In this document: positions 52,772-61,511 of the stretch, one piece after another | Position numbering within the stretch: the stretch's first letter is position 1 | Layout of the letters: each line of letters starts with the position of its first letter | From: CAVRTM01 sp963696105 | Lineage (GTDB): Bacteria > Actinomycetota > Actinomycetes > Actinomycetales > Dermatophilaceae | Direction of reading: 5' to 3' | Length of the DNA stretch: 64,000 nt | Assembly: GCA_963696105.1 (NCBI GenBank) | Contig: CAVOIP010000004.1 | Span: forward strand, 124,001 to 188,000 | Made by a program: the position numbers and the translations under genes | Notes under the pieces: model-generated | Database searches by the model: none | What the model saw: only the letters and a program-made list of their open reading frames with translations | What the model was told of the DNA's origin: nothing

Positions 52772-53236
52772 GTGGACATCTCGGCGAAGACGGACTACGC
52801 CATCCGGGCCCTGCTCTTCCTGGCCGAGTCGGCCGGCGAGGGTGGGGCCCCGGTGTCGGTGGACACCCTCGCCATGCGCCAGACCCTGCCGCGCAAGTTC
52901 CTGGAGGCCATCCTCGGTGACCTGCGCCGGGCCGGCATCGTGGTGAGCCACCGCGGCTCCAGCGGCGGCTACGTCCTCGCCCGGCCGGCCGCCCAGATCA
53001 CGCTGGGGGAGGTGTTCCGGGTCGTCGACGGGCCGCTGGCCGAGGTGCGCGGCCTGCGGCCGCACGAGACGTCGTACGAGGGGGTCGCCCGGCACCTGCC
53101 CGTCGTCTGGGTGGCCGTCCGGGCGAGCCTGCGCCGGGTGCTGGACGGCACGACGCTGGAGGACGTCCGCACCGGCACGCTGCCGGAGGCCGTCACCACC
53201 CTCGCCGCCGACCCCGGTGCCTGGCAGAACCGGTGA
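52772..53236 (+). CDS. Rrf2-family transcriptional regulator without cysteines
   Basis: 154 aa from GTG 52772. MDISAKTDYAIRALLFLAES and a winged helix (VSVDTLAMRQTLPRKFLEAIL, then HRGSSGGYVLARPAAQITLGEV) are Rrf2. There is no Cys at all, so it cannot hold the Fe-S cluster of IscR/NsrR; it resembles the CymR type that responds to sulfur/cysteine status through a partner or metabolite. Next to a sulfonate-like importer it is the best candidate regulator of that operon. Confidence 0.87.
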   Translation: MDISAKTDYAIRALLFLAESAGEGGAPVSVDTLAMRQTLPRKFLEAILGDLRRAGIVVSHRGSSGGYVLARPAAQITLGEVFRVVDGPLAEVRGLRPHETSYEGVARHLPVVWVAVRASLRRVLDGTTLEDVRTGTLPEAVTTLAADPGAWQNR

Positions 53237-53459
53237 GGCGTCGTCGCCCACCAGCGGCCGCTGCCCGGCCCGGGCCCGGCGCCCGGGTCGACCCGGCTGG
53301 AGCGAGCACTGCCGGCGATCTGGCAGAATGTTCGCCGTACCCGTCCGTCGCGGCCCCTCTCTCCGCCTCGGGCGCGTCCTTCGAGCCCACCGGGCCCCGT
53401 GTCCCCACGCGGAGCCCGCGCGGGCTCACCCCACACCAGAAACAGGAGACACCACAACC

Positions 53460-53945
53460 GTGGCCGTCAAGATTCGTCTGAAGCGCATGGGCAAGATCCG
53501 TGCCCCGTTCTACCGTGTCGTCGTCATGGACTCGCGTGCCAAGCGCGATGGCCGGGCGATCGAGGAGATCGGCAAGTACCACCCCACCGAGCAGCCGTCG
53601 CTCATCGAGATCGACTCCGAGCGCGCGCAGTACTGGCTCTCCGTCGGCGCGCAGCCGACCGAGCAGGTCGAGGCGCTGCTGAAGGTCACCGGTGACTGGC
53701 AGAAGCACAAGGGCCTGCCCGGCGCCGAGGGCACCCTGCAGGTGCGCGAGCCCAAGGCCGACAAGCGGTCGCTGTACGAAGCGGCCATCGCCGCCGCGGG
53801 CAGCACCCTCGCCCCCAAGGACTCCGCCGCCACCACGCCCCGCAAGAAGGCCGCTGCCAAGGTCGAGGAGCCGGTTGCTGCCGAGGCCCCGGCTGCTGCT
53901 GACGCCCCGGCTGCTGCCGAGGCCCCGGCCGCGGACCAGGCCTGA
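53460..53945 (+). CDS. rpsP: 30S ribosomal protein S16
   Basis: 161 aa from GTG. MAVKIRLKRMGKIRAPFYRV and the DGRAIEEIGKYHPTEQPS loop are S16; an actinobacterial C-terminal extension (about 110-161) is Ala/Pro/Glu-rich. First gene of the rpsP-khpA-rimM-trmD-rplS cluster. The gap before it (53237-53459) holds no gene. Confidence 0.95.
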   Translation: MAVKIRLKRMGKIRAPFYRVVVMDSRAKRDGRAIEEIGKYHPTEQPSLIEIDSERAQYWLSVGAQPTEQVEALLKVTGDWQKHKGLPGAEGTLQVREPKADKRSLYEAAIAAAGSTLAPKDSAATTPRKKAAAKVEEPVAAEAPAAADAPAAAEAPAADQA

Positions 53946-53947
53946 CC

Positions 53948-54190
53948 GTGCTTGAGGAGGCGCTCGAGCACCTCGTCAAGGGCATCGTCGACCACGACGA
54001 CGAGGTCGTCGTCCGCCGCAAGGAACAGCGGCGGGGCGAGGTCCTCGAGGTGCGGGTGCACCCGGACGACCTGGGCCGTGTCATCGGCCGGTCCGGTCGC
54101 ACCGCGAGCGCCCTGCGCACCGTGATGGGCGCCCTCGCGGGCGGCCAGCCGGTGCGGGTCGACATCGTCGACACCGACCGCGCGCGCTAG
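53948..54190 (+). CDS. khpA: KH-domain RNA-binding protein KhpA
   Basis: 80 aa from GTG, 2 bases after rpsP. A single KH domain with GRVIGRSGRTASALRTV (GxxG loop IGRSG). Small RNA-binding partner of KhpB in Gram-positives, linked to cell-division/envelope mRNA control. Position between rpsP and rimM is conserved. Confidence 0.92.
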   Translation: MLEEALEHLVKGIVDHDDEVVVRRKEQRRGEVLEVRVHPDDLGRVIGRSGRTASALRTVMGALAGGQPVRVDIVDTDRAR

Positions 54191-54220
54191 CCGCCGCGGT
54201 CACCGCAGAAGAGCCACACC

Positions 54221-54262
54221 GCAAGGGGTGTGCCGGGACGCCTGTCCTGGCACACCCCTTGC
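54221..54262 (+). terminator. Strong hairpin between khpA and rimM
   Basis: GCAAGGGGTGTGCCGGGAC (54221-54239) pairs with 54244-54262 with one G-U pair, loop GCCT: a 19-bp stem about 30 bases after khpA. It may end rpsP-khpA transcripts partly or fully before rimM. Confidence 0.65.
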
Positions 54263-54303
54263 TGCTTGTCCTCCCACTCCCCATCCCTGGAAAGGCACCC
54301 GGC

Positions 54304-54816
54304 ATGGACGTCGTCGTCGCGCGGATCGGCAAGGCTCACGGTCTGCGGGGTGAGGTCACCATCGAGGTGCGCACCGACGCCCCACAGGAGCGGTTCGTGC
54401 CCGGCGCCCGGTTCCCGACCGACCCGCCCGCCGCGGGGCCGCTCCAGCTGGAGACGGTGCGTGACCACAACGGCACCCTGCTGCTGGGGTTCGCCTCGGC
54501 CCGCGACCGGACCGCCGCCGAGGGCCTGCGCGGCGTGCTCCTGCTCGCCGACAGCGAGGAGGCGGTGGAGGACGAGGACGCGTGGTACGAGAAGGACCTC
54601 GTCGGCCTCAGCGTCGTCACCGTCGCCGGTGAGCCCGTCGGTGAGGTCGTGGCGCTCGACCCCCGGCCCACCCAGGACCTGCTGGTGGTGCGGCTGACCG
54701 ACGGCCGCGAGGGGCTCGTGCCGTTCGTGGCGGCTCTCGTCCCGGAGGTCGACGTCGCCGGGGGCCGGGTGGTCATCGACCCGCCGGCGGGACTGTTCGA
54801 CCTGGACGAGTCGTGA
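54304..54816 (+). CDS. rimM: Ribosome maturation factor RimM
   Basis: 170 aa from ATG 54304 with TGGAAAGG upstream. VVVARIGKAHGLRGEVTIEV is the RimM N-terminus; WYEKDLVGLSVVTVAGEPVG begins the PRC-barrel half, ending in PPAGLFDLDES. Assists 30S assembly. GTGA overlap with trmD. Confidence 0.94.
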   Translation: MDVVVARIGKAHGLRGEVTIEVRTDAPQERFVPGARFPTDPPAAGPLQLETVRDHNGTLLLGFASARDRTAAEGLRGVLLLADSEEAVEDEDAWYEKDLVGLSVVTVAGEPVGEVVALDPRPTQDLLVVRLTDGREGLVPFVAALVPEVDVAGGRVVIDPPAGLFDLDES

Positions 54817-55624
54817 GCGCAGGCGCCCTGCGGCTCGACGTCCTCACGATCTTCCCGGACTACCTGCAGCCGCTCGGCCTCTCGCTGATCGGCAAGGCCC
54901 GCGAGCAGGGCCTGATCGACCTGCGGGTGCACGACCTGCGCGACTTCACCCATGACCGGCACCGCACCGTCGACGACACGCCGTACGGCGGCGGCGCCGG
55001 CATGGTGATGCGCCCCGAGCCGTGGGGGGAGGCGCTGGACCACGTGGTGGCCGGCTCCGCGGACGCGACGAGGCCGGGCGGCGTACCGCACCTGCTCGTC
55101 CCCGGGCCCGGGGGCGTGCCGTTCACCCAGGCGATGGCGCGCGAGCTCGCGGCGCAGCCGTGGCTCGTCTTCGCCTGCGGGCGGTACGAAGGCATCGACG
55201 AGCGGGTGTACGACGAGGCGCGCGAGCGGATGCCGGTCAGCGTCGTCTCGCTCGGTGACTACGTGCTCAACGGGGGAGAGGTGGCCGTCCTCGCCATGGT
55301 CGAGGCCGTCGCACGGCTCATCCCCGGCGTCATCGGCAACGCCGGCTCCTGGTCGAGGAGTGGCACGAGGACGGCCTGCTGGAGTACCCCGTCTTCACCA
55401 AGCCGCCCCTCTGGCGCGGGCGCGGCATCCCGGAGGTGCTGCTGTCGGGCCACCACGGCCGGATCGCGCGGTGGCGACGCGACGAGCGGCTGCGGCGGAC
55501 GGCCCTGCGCCGGCCGGACATGATCGGCCGGCTCGACCCGGAGAGCCTCGACGCGCGCGACCGTGAGGTGCTCGAGCAGCTGCGGCCCGGATTTCGGCCC
55601 GAGCCCCCCGCTGTGGCAGACTGA
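54813..55624 (+). CDS. trmD: tRNA (guanine37-N1)-methyltransferase TrmD (one frameshift)
   Basis: GTG 54813. LDVLTIFPDYLQPLGLSLIG, TPYGGGAGMVMRPEP, LVFACGRYEGIDERVYDEA (knotted SAM site) and SLGDYVLNGGEVAVLAM are TrmD. Near 55348 one C of a CCC run is missing (GGCTCC-TGGTC); restoring it reads GSLVEEWHEDGLLEYPVFTK through LLSGHHGRIARWRRDERLRR to a stop at 55624, about 270 aa. Makes m1G37, which prevents frameshifting. Essential, so the gap is likely a base-calling error. Confidence 0.9.
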
Positions 55625-55751
55625 CTCGTCGCGTCCCGCGCCAGTCGTGCCCCTGCCACGGGGGAGTAGCAACGACAGATGGCCCGGTCGCACCCTCCAC
55701 CGATACTGACCCGTGGGTGACCTGTGGCACCGGCGAGAAAGCGAAGCGATC

Positions 55752-56111
55752 ATGCACACGCTAGACGACATCGACCAGACGAGCCTGCGCGACGACATCC
55801 CGGACTTCCGCGCCGGTGACACCATCAAGGTCCACGTCAAGGTCATCGAGGGTTCGCGCTCGCGCGTCCAGGTCTTCCAGGGCGTCGTCATCCGTCGCCA
55901 CGGTGGCGGCGTCGGCGAGACCTTCACCGTCCGCAAGGTCAGCTTCGGCGTCGGCGTCGAGCGCACCTTCCCGGTGCACACCCCGGTCATCGAGAAGATC
56001 GAGCTGGTGACCCGCGGTGACGTCCGCCGCGCCAAGCTGTACTACCTGCGCGAGCTGCGCGGCAAGGCCGCCAAGATCAAGGAGAAGCGCGTCACCACGC
56101 CCGCCAAGTAA
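55752..56111 (+). CDS. rplS: 50S ribosomal protein L19
   Basis: 119 aa from ATG 55752 (an upstream in-frame start adds 13 unlike residues). FRAGDTIKVHVKVIEGSRSR, VFQGVVIRRHGGGVGETFT and RRAKLYYLRELRGKAAKIKE are L19. A large-subunit protein at the 30S interface. Confidence 0.96.
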   Translation: MHTLDDIDQTSLRDDIPDFRAGDTIKVHVKVIEGSRSRVQVFQGVVIRRHGGGVGETFTVRKVSFGVGVERTFPVHTPVIEKIELVTRGDVRRAKLYYLRELRGKAAKIKEKRVTTPAK

Positions 56112-56193
56112 GGCGCGCGTCCTCCCGGTGCCCGGCTCGCGATCGAACGGCTCTGCTGTGCCGTCACAGGCTCGCGGTCTAGGCTCGCGGACG

Positions 56194-56964
56194 ATGAGCA
56201 CCCAGCCCGGCAGCACCTCCCCGGCCACCGCCGTCGGGCCCGGCGACCCCCGCGCGCGTTCGCGCTCGCGTCGTCGCTGGGCGACGGTGGTGGCCGTGGC
56301 GTTCCTGCTGACGGTGCTGGTCAGGGCGCTGCTGGTGCAGTCGTTCTACATCCCGTCGGGCTCGATGGAGCCGACCCTCGAGCCGGGCGACCGGATCCTC
56401 GTGTCCAAGGTGGGCGGCCCGTCGTCGGTGCACCGCGGCGATGTGGTGGTCTTCGACGGCAGCACCACGTTCGGCACCGTGGACGGCGCCCCCGCCCCGA
56501 CGGGGGCCATCGCCCGCACCCTCGACGGCGTCGCGTCGGCGCTGTCGGTCGGCGGCAACGAGAGCGACTACGTCAAGCGTGTCGTCGGGATGCCCGGGGA
56601 CCATGTGGTGTGCTGTGACGACAGGGGAGAGCTGATCGTCAACGGAAGGCCGGTGACCGAGCCCTACCTGTACGCCGGGGACGAGGCCAGCGACCTGACG
56701 TTCGACGTCCGGGTGCCGGCGGGCAGGATCTGGCTGATGGGCGATCACCGCAGCGACTCGGCCGACTCCCGGGCGCATCTGGGGGACCCAGGAGGAGGAA
56801 TGGTGCGACTCGAGGACGTGATCGGCACGGCCGAGGTCATCTACTGGCCGCTGACGCGGATGGGCAGCGTGCGCAGCGGCGCTGCGCTGGCCGCTGTGCC
56901 CGCACCGGCGGGGCAGGGACGAGGTGAGCGTGACCCAGCCCGGACCCAGCCGCGCCGACGGTGA
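56194..56964 (+). CDS. lepB: Signal peptidase I (first of two)
   Basis: 256 aa from ATG 56194. One membrane helix (about 30-50), then catalytic Ser57 in YIPSGSMEPTL, the catalytic Lys near 127 in VKRVVGMPGDH, and LMGDHRSDSADSR (box E). Cleaves signal peptides on the outer face. It overlaps a second lepB by 41 bases. A Cys pair (VVCCDD) near 135 is unusual next to the paralogue. Confidence 0.93.
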   Translation: MSTQPGSTSPATAVGPGDPRARSRSRRRWATVVAVAFLLTVLVRALLVQSFYIPSGSMEPTLEPGDRILVSKVGGPSSVHRGDVVVFDGSTTFGTVDGAPAPTGAIARTLDGVASALSVGGNESDYVKRVVGMPGDHVVCCDDRGELIVNGRPVTEPYLYAGDEASDLTFDVRVPAGRIWLMGDHRSDSADSRAHLGDPGGGMVRLEDVIGTAEVIYWPLTRMGSVRSGAALAAVPAPAGQGRGERDPARTQPRRR

Positions 56965-57727
56965 GCGCGAGGGGGAGCCGGTGCGCGGTGCGCACGCCGC
57001 CCCCGCGCCCTCCGGCGGTGCGGCGCTGCGGACGATGGTGCGCGAGACCGTCATCGTCGTCGGCATCGCGCTGCTGCTGTCGCTGATCGTCAAGACCTGG
57101 CTGCTGCAGGCCTTCTACATCCCCTCCGGCTCGATGGAGGACACGCTCGTCCGGGGCGACCGGGTGATCGTCAGCAAGCTGACACCCGGCCCGCTGCACC
57201 TGCACCGCGGGGACGTGGTCGTGTTCCAGGACCCGGACCACTGGCTCGACCCGGTGACGCCTCCGCAGCGCGGCCCCATCGGCGCCGCGCTCAACTCCGC
57301 CCTGACGTTCGTCGGGCTGCTGCCCACCGACGAGGACAACCACCTGATCAAGCGGGTCATCGGCCTGCCCGGCGACCACGTCTCCAGCGACGGGCAGGGT
57401 GGTCCGCTGAAGGTCAACGGCGTGGCGGTCAACGAGCCCTACCTCAAGCCCGGCGACGCGCCGAGCCTGCAGGCGTTCGACATCACCGTGCCCAAGGGGC
57501 GGGTCTGGGTCATGGGCGACCACCGCTCCGACTCCTCCGACTCCCGCTTCCACCCCCTCGGCGGCGACGGCAAGGAGGGCTCGGTCCCCGAGAGCCTCAT
57601 CGTCGGCCGCGCCATCAGCGTGGTCTGGCCGCTGTCCGACCTGAGCTGGCTGGGGGAGCCCTCCGCGACGTTCGCCAAGGTCCCCGCGGCGCAGTCGTCG
57701 GGGAAGCCGGCCGTGCAGGGGCCGTGA
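56924..57727 (+). CDS. lepB: Signal peptidase I (second of two)
   Basis: 267 aa from GTG 56924 inside the 3' end of the first lepB. Membrane helix (about 43-60), catalytic Ser near 70 in YIPSGSMEDTL, Lys near 142 in HLIKRVIGLPGDH, and VMGDHRSDSSDSR. A larger insert (PPQRGPIGAALNSALTFVGL) and a different tail separate it from its neighbour, suggesting old duplication and split specificity, as in multi-SPase streptomycetes. Confidence 0.93.
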   Translation: MSVTQPGPSRADGEREGEPVRGAHAAPAPSGGAALRTMVRETVIVVGIALLLSLIVKTWLLQAFYIPSGSMEDTLVRGDRVIVSKLTPGPLHLHRGDVVVFQDPDHWLDPVTPPQRGPIGAALNSALTFVGLLPTDEDNHLIKRVIGLPGDHVSSDGQGGPLKVNGVAVNEPYLKPGDAPSLQAFDITVPKGRVWVMGDHRSDSSDSRFHPLGGDGKEGSVPESLIVGRAISVVWPLSDLSWLGEPSATFAKVPAAQSSGKPAVQGP

Positions 57728-58650
57728 TGGCGGCGCGAACGGTCTCCACCAAGCCCTCCCTGCGGGTCGAGCGCGCCCTGCAGCGCCAGGGCCACCGCCT
57801 GCTCGCCGGGATGGACGAGGTCGGCCGCGGCGCCCTGGCCGGCCCGGTGTCGGTCGGCGTCGTCGTGATCGACGAGACCTGCCGCTCGGCGCCCGCCGGA
57901 GTGAAGGACTCCAAGCTGCTGACCTCGCTGGCCCGGCAGCGGATGGTGGCGCCGATCCGGCGCTGGGCCCTGGCCCACGCGGTCGGTCACGCGTCCCCGG
58001 CCGAGATCGACGCGGTCGGCATCATGGCCGCGCTGCGGCTGGCGGGCACCCGCGCGCTGGCCCAGCTGGCCGTCGTACCCGACCTGGTGATCCTCGACGG
58101 CAACCACGACTGGCTGACCGACCCGGGGAGGGTCGGGCTGTTGGCGTTCGCCGGGGACCCTGCTCCCGGGTCGGCCGCCGAGGTCGCTGTCCCGCCGGTC
58201 ACGACCATGATCAAGGCCGACCTGAAGTGCTCGTCGGTGGCCGCCGCCAGCGTCCTCGCCAAGGTCGAGCGCGACGCGATGATGGTGGCGCTGGCCGCCG
58301 AGGTGGGCCAGTACTCCTGGGAGCTCAACAAGGGGTACTCCGCACCGGAGCACCTCGCCGCGCTCTCGCTGCACGGGCCGTGCGAGCACCATCGCAGGTC
58401 CTGGCGGCTGCCCGGGGTGCCCGGGCTCGCAGACGGTACGTCGCCCCCGGCCACCGAGGAGGACGCCGGCTGGCCCGAGGAGGACGCCGGCGGGCTGGAG
58501 GACGCAGGCTCGCTCGACAGAGGCGCCGCCGAGGGATCCGGGAACGGGCAGCCGGACGCGGAGCCGGCCGGGGAGGGGGCGGTGGCCGTGGTGTCGGCGG
58601 AGTCGGTGATGGGCGATGATGGGCGGGTGCCGGAAGTGAGCGTGCGATGA
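57727..58650 (+). CDS. rnhB: Ribonuclease HII
   Basis: 307 aa from ATG 57727 (GTG 57724 adjacent). RNase HII motif MDEVGRGALAGPV (Asp30, Glu31), LILDGNHDW and KADLKCSSVAAASVLAKVER. The enzyme core ends near 225 (GPCEHHRRSWRLPG); an acidic, low-complexity tail of about 80 residues makes it longer than usual. Removes ribonucleotides and RNA from DNA. Confidence 0.92.
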   Translation: MAARTVSTKPSLRVERALQRQGHRLLAGMDEVGRGALAGPVSVGVVVIDETCRSAPAGVKDSKLLTSLARQRMVAPIRRWALAHAVGHASPAEIDAVGIMAALRLAGTRALAQLAVVPDLVILDGNHDWLTDPGRVGLLAFAGDPAPGSAAEVAVPPVTTMIKADLKCSSVAAASVLAKVERDAMMVALAAEVGQYSWELNKGYSAPEHLAALSLHGPCEHHRRSWRLPGVPGLADGTSPPATEEDAGWPEEDAGGLEDAGSLDRGAAEGSGNGQPDAEPAGEGAVAVVSAESVMGDDGRVPEVSVR

Positions 58651-58970
58651 GCGCCGAGGATCTCGAGAAGTACGAGACCGAGATGGAGCTGCAGCTCTAC
58701 CGCGAGTACCGCGACGTCGTCGGGCTCTTCTCCCACGTCGTCGAGACCGAGCGGCGGTTCTACCTGGCCAACTCCGTCGACGTGAAGGTCCGCAACGACG
58801 GTGGCGAGGTCTACTTCGACGTCACCATGGCCGACGCGTGGGTGTGGGACGTCTACCGCCCGGCCCGGTTCGTCAAGAACGTGCGCGTCGTGACGTTCAA
58901 GGACGTCAACGTCGAGGAGCTGGCCAAGAGCGACCTCGAGCTGCCCAAGGAGGGCGGCTTCTCGACCTGA
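58647..58970 (+). CDS. DUF2469 family protein
   Basis: 107 aa from ATG 58647 overlapping rnhB (ATGA). MSAEDLEKYETEMELQLYRE and YLANSVDVKVRNDGGEVYFD are the very conserved DUF2469 sequence, an actinobacterial signature protein found beside rnhB. Function unknown. Confidence 0.92.
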   Translation: MSAEDLEKYETEMELQLYREYRDVVGLFSHVVETERRFYLANSVDVKVRNDGGEVYFDVTMADAWVWDVYRPARFVKNVRVVTFKDVNVEELAKSDLELPKEGGFST

Positions 58971-59046
58971 GGACGCCCGCGGCCGGTGGGCCGGTGTCCG
59001 GCGGACGACGACACCGGCGTGGTTCGCGGCGGAGGGAGCGGCTCCC

Positions 59047-59406
59047 ATGGGCGCACTGCACACGGTGAGAGTGCGCCGTGTCTATGACGACGCGCTACCG
59101 GAGGACGGCACACGGGTGCTGGTGGACCGTCTCTGGCCTCGCGGTCTGGCCAAGGCACAGGCCGCGCTGGGTGAGTGGTGCAAGCAGGTGGCACCCTCCA
59201 CGGCGCTGCGGCGGTGGTACGACCATGACCCGGAGCGGTTCGAGGAGTTCGCTCGCCGCTACCGCGAGGAGCTCTCAGAACCGGAGCGCGCCGAGGCCCT
59301 GGCGCACCTGCGCGAGCTGGCCACCAGCGGGACGCTGACCCTGCTCACGGCGACCAGGGACCCAGGCATCAGTGCGGCAGCGGTGCTCGCCGGGCTGCTG
59401 GGCTGA
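59047..59406 (+). CDS. DUF488 family protein
   Basis: 119 aa from ATG. VRRVYDDALPEDGTRVLVDR, LWPRGLAKAQAALGEWCKQV, ALRRWYDHDPERFEEFARRY and TLLTATRD are the YeaO-type DUF488 pattern. Function unknown. A stand-alone gene between DUF2469 and yraN. Confidence 0.88.
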   Translation: MGALHTVRVRRVYDDALPEDGTRVLVDRLWPRGLAKAQAALGEWCKQVAPSTALRRWYDHDPERFEEFARRYREELSEPERAEALAHLRELATSGTLTLLTATRDPGISAAAVLAGLLG

Positions 59407-59574
59407 GCCCCGTCCCCTGCCCCCCGCCCAGCCGCACCACCACCGTGGCCGGCGCGCCCTGCGCAGGGTGCTGCCCACAGGGAGCCGCCGCTCGTCCCGG
59501 CGTCCACAGGGAGAGAGCCCGTCCTGTCGCGGCCCCGGTCCCGCCGACCACGATCGGTGGCGGAGGTGGTCGGC

Positions 59575-59976
59575 ATGGGTCGACGGGGCCGGTCGGGCGG
59601 GATGCCTCACCAGGTGGCCAGCGAGGTGGGCGCGTACGGCGAGAGGCTGGCGGCGCGCTACCTGGCCGAGGCGGGGCTGGAGGTGCTGGAGCGCAACTGG
59701 CGTTGTGCCCAGGGTGAGATCGACATCATCGCCCTGGACGGCGACTGCCTGGTGGTGTGCGAGGTCAAGACGCGCCGGGGTTCGTCGTTCGGCGATCCGG
59801 TCGAGGCGGTGACCTCGCGCAAGGCGGCGCGGTTGCGGCGGCTCGCGGCGTGCTGGCTGGCCGAGCACCCGTGCCGGGTCAAGGACCTGGCCGACGTGCG
59901 GGTCGACGTGGTCGGGGTGCTGCGGCCCCGGTCGGGCCCGGCGCAGCTGGAGCACCTCGTGGCGGTGGGGACGTGA
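59575..59976 (+). CDS. UPF0102 (YraN) endonuclease-like protein
   Basis: 133 aa from ATG 59575 with GGAGGTGG upstream; GTG 59557 is an alternative. VGAYGERLAARYLAEAGLEV, RNWRCAQGEIDIIALDGD and VVCEVKTRRGSSFGDPVEAV give the PD-(D/E)xK core (Glu, Asp, ExK). A predicted Holliday-junction-resolvase-like nuclease; overlaps comM (GTGA), the usual order. Confidence 0.9.
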   Translation: MGRRGRSGGMPHQVASEVGAYGERLAARYLAEAGLEVLERNWRCAQGEIDIIALDGDCLVVCEVKTRRGSSFGDPVEAVTSRKAARLRRLAACWLAEHPCRVKDLADVRVDVVGVLRPRSGPAQLEHLVAVGT

Positions 59977-61511
59977 AGCTGGGGCGCACCCGGTCGGTGG
60001 CGCTCGCCGGTCTGGAGGGTGCCCTGGTCGACGTCGAGGCGGATCTGGTGCAGGGGCTGCCGCAGTTCCTGATCAGCGGTCTGCCCGACGCGGCGTGCAA
60101 GCAGTCCCCGGACCGGATCAAGGCCGCCGCGGCCAACTCGGGGGTGGCGGTGCCCAACCGGCGCTGGACGGTCAACCTGTCCCCGGCGTCGATGCCCAAG
60201 GGCGGCAGCGGCTTCGACCTGCCGATCGCGATCGCCGTGCTCGCCGCGGCCGGCCTGCTGCCGGCAGCCCTGGTGGCCCCGATGGTGCACATCGGCGAGC
60301 TGGGGCTGGACGGGTCGGTGCGGCCGGTGCGCGGGGTGCTGCCGGCCGTGATGGCCGCGGCCCGGCTGGGCGTGACGTCGGTGGTGGTGCCGGCCGACAA
60401 CGCGGCCGAGGCGGCGCTCGTGCCCGGCATGCGGGTGCTGCCGGCCCGGCACCTGTCCGAGCTGGTCCACCGCTACCGCCTGGTGGACCGGGGCGGGGCG
60501 CCGCAGGACGAGCCGGTCGTGCCGGCGTCGGTCCCCGAACCGGATCCCGTGCCCGACCTGCGTGACGTCGCGGGACAGGACGAGGCGCGCCTGGCGCTGG
60601 AGATCGCTGCGGCGGGTGGGCACCACCTGTTCATGGTCGGCCCGCCGGGCGCCGGCAAGACGATGCTGGCCGAGCGGCTTCCCGGGCTGCTGCCGGCGCT
60701 GGAGCCCGCGCACGCCCTGGAGGTCACGGCGATCCAGTCGGTGCTGGGGGTGCTGCCGCGGTCCGGGGCGCTGGTGTCCCGCCCGCCGTTCGTCGCGCCG
60801 CACCATGGCGCCTCGATGGCGGCGATCATCGGCGGTGGCAGCGGCTTCATCCGCCCCGGCGCGGTCTCCCGCGCGCACCGGGGGGTGCTGTTCCTCGACG
60901 AGGGGCCGGAGTTCAAGCAGTCGGTGCTGCAGGCGCTGCGACAGCCCGCCGAGTCCGGTGAGGTGACCATCGCCCGCGCTTCAGGCGTGGTTCGCTACCC
61001 CGCGCGGTTCCAGCTCGTGCTCGCCGCCAACCCGTGCCCCTGCGGCCGCGGGTTCGGCAAGGGGGCCGACTGCTCCTGTTCGCCACGGGCGCGCCGTGAC
61101 TACATGGGCAAGCTGGTGGGGCCGCTGCTGGACCGGGTCGACCTCCAGCTGCAGGTGCATGCGGTCAGTCGGGGCGCCTTGGCTCAGCCCGCGGGGGAGA
61201 CGAGCGCGGTCGTCGCCGAACGGGTGCTGCGTGCCCGCGAGGTGCAGGCGGAGCGGCTCTCCGGCACCCGGTGGCAGGTCAACGCCGAGGTGCCCGGGCC
61301 GATGATGCGCCAGAACGTCTTCCGGCTGCCACGCGAGGCGACCGTCGACCTCGACCGGGCGATCGAGCGGGGCGCGCTCACGCTGCGCGGCTACGACCGG
61401 GTGCTCAAGCTGGCGTGGACCGTGCGCGACCTCGACGGCGGAGGCACGCCGACCCGGTCGGACGTGGGCCTGGCGCTCACCCTGCGGGCACGCGCCGCGG
61501 TGGCGGCATGA
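59973..61511 (+). CDS. comM: ComM/YifB-family Mg-chelatase-like ATPase
   Basis: 512 aa from GTG 59973. N-terminal lon-like domain (VDVEADLVQGLPQFLISGLP, TVNLSPASMPKGGSGFDLPI), then AAA+ with Walker A VGPPGAGKTMLAERLPGLL (about 226), Walker B VLFLDEGPEFKQSVLQ (Gly where Ala is usual), and zinc-like LVLAANPCPCGRG with DCSCSPRARRDY. ComM is a helicase that aids branch migration in transformation; YraN-ComM-DprA are grouped here. Confidence 0.93.
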   Translation: MKLGRTRSVALAGLEGALVDVEADLVQGLPQFLISGLPDAACKQSPDRIKAAAANSGVAVPNRRWTVNLSPASMPKGGSGFDLPIAIAVLAAAGLLPAALVAPMVHIGELGLDGSVRPVRGVLPAVMAAARLGVTSVVVPADNAAEAALVPGMRVLPARHLSELVHRYRLVDRGGAPQDEPVVPASVPEPDPVPDLRDVAGQDEARLALEIAAAGGHHLFMVGPPGAGKTMLAERLPGLLPALEPAHALEVTAIQSVLGVLPRSGALVSRPPFVAPHHGASMAAIIGGGSGFIRPGAVSRAHRGVLFLDEGPEFKQSVLQALRQPAESGEVTIARASGVVRYPARFQLVLAANPCPCGRGFGKGADCSCSPRARRDYMGKLVGPLLDRVDLQLQVHAVSRGALAQPAGETSAVVAERVLRAREVQAERLSGTRWQVNAEVPGPMMRQNVFRLPREATVDLDRAIERGALTLRGYDRVLKLAWTVRDLDGGGTPTRSDVGLALTLRARAAVAA

